Shown here: positions 9,949-12,781 of the stretch, one piece after another
Layout: each line of letters begins with the position of its first letter
Position numbering within the stretch: position 1 is the first letter of the stretch
Assembly (NCBI GenBank): GCA_027596035.1
Contig: JADGJA010000670.1
Span: 1 to 12,781, forward strand
Direction of reading: 5' to 3'
DNA from: Thoreauomyces humboldtii
Taxonomy: Eukaryota > Chytridiomycota > Chytridiomycetes > Spizellomycetales > Powellomycetaceae
Length of the DNA: 12,781 nucleotides
The notes under the pieces: generated by a model
Told to the model about the DNA's origin: nothing
What the model saw: only the letters and a program-made list of their open reading frames with translations
Database searches by the model: none
Made by a program: the position numbers and the translations under genes

Positions 9949-12510
9949 ATGCTCCCATCAGCCTTTACGCAGAAACCGCCGCCTCTGCCAAAACTAGGCG
10001 TTCCGCCAGAGTTTCCTCCAAAACCCACGGAGGAGCAGATCATGAAAGGTTGTCGTCCGCTGCTTGCCCCGATTTGCTTGCATCGCTGACCCCAACGACA
10101 TCGATCAGGTGGACATGCCCTGCGCAAAATGAAGCTCTATTGCGAGGAGATGTTCAAGCTGAACAATCGTGCGTGTGAGCTACGGTGATCTCCAAGAAAC
10201 GTCTCGGTCGAAACACCTGTCTGACGAAAACAAATGCTGGCGATAGAATATACGAATGAGATCAAGGAGGCGAACTTGGCAACACAGAAACTTGCAGTTC
10301 AAAAGAGCAGACTAGAAGGTTCGACTATGTACAAGACGGGCTACTTGGAGGACAGAAACGCTCAAATTTTTTTTTGTGGCTTCTGCAGTCGAACTTCAGT
10401 CGAAGAACGACAAGATAGCCGAGCTACGACAGATAGAGATGCGAAAAGGTCGCGTCACTCGTGCACAGTACGTGGACGTTCTGGCTCGAACGCTTGAGCC
10501 TTATCAGCGCTTCGAGGCAGAAATCTGACAGTGGAATCTTCCGATGTGGTAGAGAAGAAGTGGAGATCTTACTGCACGAGGAGATTCGGAAACGATTGCA
10601 GGCTGAGAAGGAGACGACAGATCTTGCTGCTACCATTGAACGTCTCCACGCCGATCATATCGCTCAGATAAAGTAGGATGGATCTGGATGCAAACCACCA
10701 GGCGGACCAATGTCCTGACCGTTTCACTGCAGAGCGGTGGAAGAGGAAGCCAGCACCAACGACTCGCAACGACTCCTCGTCATCGAGCAGGAGGCTGAGA
10801 TCGCAAAGTTGAAGCTATATATCAAGTGAGAAAAAGAGAGGGAACGTGGACGTTGGGGGACATGTTGACTCATGGTTCTTTCTTCAAGAGACATGGAATA
10901 TGATCTAGACGAGCAGCGAGTTTTGACTCTGAAGTACGAGCGCAAGAGCGGCAGCATGGAGAAAGAGCTCACGTAGGCGGCCCGGAACGCAATTGACACG
11001 TGTGGGAGGAGATACTGAATGATTCCCTCGATAGCGAGCTTCAGCAGAAGCATGAATATTTATTGATATCCGAAGCATCATACAAGGAAGAGAACGCCCA
11101 GCTGCAAAAGCGAGTCCGGTATGTTTCGGAAACATTGTCGTTACTGAGATATCGAGCAGTAGTGGGGCCTAGGTCTGATATCATCCCTACAGTGACTTGC
11201 TGGACGCGAATCGAGAGGTGACTCTGAATTACCAAGCTGTAAAGAAGAACCAGGATCACAAGCGAAGCGAATTTGAGGCGCTCGCGACCGAGATGGAGGA
11301 GGCGAAGACAGCGTGTCAGATTGCCATCGTAAGGACCACTCACGATTCACGGCGCTGCTGGATGGTTCGACCTCCCGTCTAAACGAAACCTTTGACGCTT
11401 CTTTCAGCGGCAACGCAAACAAATATCGACAGACTTCAACGCCGTGGTCAAGCAGCGCAATGAGCTGCTAGATAAAGGAAAGACCATGGAGACCAATCTC
11501 GCGCGGAAAGAGAAGGACATATCGGAACTCCTGACCAAAGTCAACGACACCATCAACGATTACGAGCAGCGACTGGAGAAGAAGGAGGAGCAAATGTGGG
11601 CCATGAGTCTGCAGATCACGGAGGCCGTCGAAAAAGCACGTACGTATCAACGAAAGGTTTCCGACCGCGTTCGAGCAAAAGCTTACTCTGGACATTCTCC
11701 TTGAGCAGAGGTTCCGGAGCCTTTACCACCACCGAAGGAAGACAAACGCGGCATGCGATTCGACGTCGATCCTGACTTCATCGACGGTCTTGAGAAGAAG
11801 TTCCAAGCCAAGGAAAAGATCCTACAACACGAGATCGACAAGCTCCGGGAAAGTCATTCCGTCAAGGAGAAGCAACTTGGCAGTAAGCGGACGCTGTCAC
11901 CCTCACAATTTTCCTGTCCCTCCTCACCTTTTTTCGAACTTGACCAGAACTGAACGAAAAGATCAACGAGCTGACGAAAGAACAATTCTTGCCTCGCATG
12001 GAACGTCTCAAACTCATCGAGATGGACATAAAGATCAAGATGGAGGAGTACGCGTTGGCGGAGGAGAGCATGGAGACCGGATTCTTGTGTCCAAGGGACG
12101 TCAAACTGTTCCACAAACCGACCACGTTGATACCGTGCGGGGTGAGTTCCACCGTTCCTCAAATGCTTGTACTTCTTTCGTTCTTAATACCGACTGTTTT
12201 TTTTTTCCTTTCAGCACACCTACTGCGAAGAATGCGTGGAAGCGCTGACAGAGGAGAACTACAACGTGCTAAAGTGTCAGATGTGCACTGTGCCTGTGAC
12301 GAGCGTGTTCCGCAACGAGCAGCTAGAGTGCGTCGGGGAGCAGTTCGCTCGACGGAAGTTCCTCACGCTGTCGTTCTTGGATTGGTGAGTGTCGGAGTAC
12401 TCAGACTTCTTGCAAGGACGAACAAACTCTGATCTGTGCGCGATCTTGTTCGAAGGGTCAAACAACTTCGGGTTACGTTGCCGACAGAGCCGGAGGAGGC
12501 GCTCGTGTGA
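9949..12510 (+). CDS. Unrecognised long coiled-coil protein with a C-terminal RING-like zinc finger, fourteen exons
   Basis: Exons: 9949-10048, 10109-10168, 10247-10318, 10389-10467, 10553-10672, 10733-10825, 10889-10972, 11035-11118, 11193-11328, 11408-11639, 11709-11882, 11948-12141, 12215-12384, 12456-12510. Spliced length is 1653 nt, giving 550 residues and a TGA stop. The protein has a proline-rich start (KPPPLPKLGVPPEFPPKP), then charged heptad-like sequence to about residue 350 (VELQSKNDKIAELRQ, LLHEEIRKRLQAEKE, IEQEAEIAKLKLYIK), a break with PEPLPPPKEDKRG at about 356-368, more coiled coil, and a RING-like finger at about 459-500. No signal peptide or membrane segment is evident. The ATG lies in a CACC-ATG context. 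I do not recognise the family. A scaffold with ubiquitin-ligase-like activity, or a ciliary/centriolar coiled-coil protein if the host is flagellated, is possible but unproven. Confidence 0.78.
10049..12455 (+). other. Thirteen spliceosomal introns of the coiled-coil/RING-like gene
   Basis: Introns: 10049-10108, 10169-10246, 10319-10388, 10468-10552, 10673-10732, 10826-10888, 10973-11034, 11119-11192, 11329-11407, 11640-11708, 11883-11947, 12142-12214, 12385-12455 (60-85 nt each). All are GT..AG and every junction keeps frame and extends the coiled-coil reading. CTGAC branch-like sequences lie about 20 nt before the acceptor in introns 2, 4 and 5. Introns 3 and 12 carry T9 and T10 runs. Least certain are intron 2 (donor GTGCGT), intron 4 (acceptor at 10552, with a rival at 10531) and the last intron (acceptor at 12455). 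Confidence 0.72.
12088..12286 (+). other. RING-like zinc-finger coding region, interrupted by an intron
   Basis: The finger begins CPRD (Cys459, Asp462) and continues IPCGHTYCEEC (Cys475, His477, Cys480, Cys483), then KCQMC (Cys497, Cys500). The spacing C-x-H-x2-C-x2-C-x13-C-x2-C fits the C3HC4 RING second half well. The expected second ligand of the first C-x2-C pair is Asp instead of Cys. The 73-nt intron 12142-12214 splits the motif between CG and H. Asp can coordinate zinc, so the finger may still fold. Confidence 0.75.
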
Positions 12511-12768
12511 GAAGGATAATTGGGCGGCGACCATGCTCAGCGACATATGGAGGCGGAAGGTACCCCTCCTGAGCCGCAAGGAGACGGATGGGTTCGGGAC
12601 AACATATCGGTCATAATTTGCAAGGACTTGGCCACCTTATGTTTTTAATAGAACTGTGCCAATGCAAAAATGCAAACTCTCCGTCAGAAACGCAGCTCAT
12701 ACGACATCGTCCGAATGTGCTCCGGGAATCAACTCTGGTGGGACCTCATAGATATCGAACCTAAACGC
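12511..12768. other. 3' flank of the coiled-coil gene, no gene recognised
   Basis: This stretch follows the TGA at 12508-12510. It probably begins with the 3' UTR; a TTTTTAATAGAA sequence near 12641-12652 is the only weakly polyadenylation-like element. No further coding exon, RNA gene or mobile-element end is recognisable. An open frame running to about 12616 exists but reads as basic, low-quality sequence. Confidence 0.5.
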
Positions 12769-12779
12769 GGGGGGGGGGG
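12769..12779. repeat. Homopolymer G11 at the window edge
   Basis: Eleven consecutive G bases lie two bases from the window end. Such a run commonly ends short-read contigs. It has no evident biological role here. Confidence 0.85.
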
Positions 12780-12781
12780 CC

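Noticed and set aside
10367..10376. T-run as a transcription terminator
   Set aside because: It is the polypyrimidine tract just before the intron 3 acceptor of a spliced eukaryotic gene.
12389..12616. Downstream open frame as an independent small gene or longer C-terminal exon
   Set aside because: It has no good start; its composition is basic and repetitive, and the frame chosen for the last exon gives a better splice (branch site followed by the first AG).
1..12781. CRISPR array, tRNA, rRNA, transposon or phage element
   Set aside because: No regularly spaced direct repeats, cloverleaf-like segments, terminal inverted repeats, or transposase/integrase-like reading frames were seen.

Overview
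This window looks like nuclear DNA from a eukaryote with short introns, most likely an early-diverging (chytrid-like, zoosporic) fungus; another opisthokont protist is not excluded. The evidence is 59-98 nt GT..AG introns with CTGAC/TAAT-type branch sites, compact spacing, and no bacterial operon or Shine-Dalgarno signals. The organism call is inference; the splicing and gene content are read from the sequence.

Two divergently transcribed genes fill the window. The minus-strand gene (9115 down to 77; nine exons, eight introns) encodes a full-length neurofibromin (NF1/Ira family) RasGAP of about 2826 residues. Every splice junction keeps frame, and the spliced length (8481 nt) is an exact number of codons. 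It carries the N-terminal armadillo/HEAT-like region, the cysteine/serine-rich-equivalent region, a catalytic RasGAP domain with arginine finger and FLR motif, a PH-like domain and the long C-terminal HEAT-like region, aligning with metazoan neurofibromin almost to the last residue. The Sec14/CRAL-TRIO lipid-binding lobe that normally sits directly before the PH-like domain is absent from an uninterrupted exon. This is the most unusual observation here.

The plus-strand gene (9949 to 12510; fourteen small exons, thirteen introns) encodes an unrecognised protein of about 550 residues: a proline-rich N-terminus, a long coiled coil, a short proline-rich break, and a C-terminal RING-like zinc finger whose second zinc position is Asp rather than Cys. 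Membership in a ubiquitin-ligase or ciliary/centriolar scaffold class is only a hypothesis.

The genes share an 833-bp divergent intergenic region (9116-9948), which presumably holds both promoters. The window ends are low complexity: a CT-rich tract at 1-60 and a G11 run at 12769-12779, which suggests the window is a whole contig broken at simple sequence. No tRNA, rRNA, mobile element or CRISPR array was found. If the neurofibromin acts as its relatives do, it turns off Ras at a membrane, with the low-complexity linkers and their basophilic kinase motifs as candidate regulatory sites. Nothing in the sequence links the two genes functionally beyond their head-to-head arrangement.
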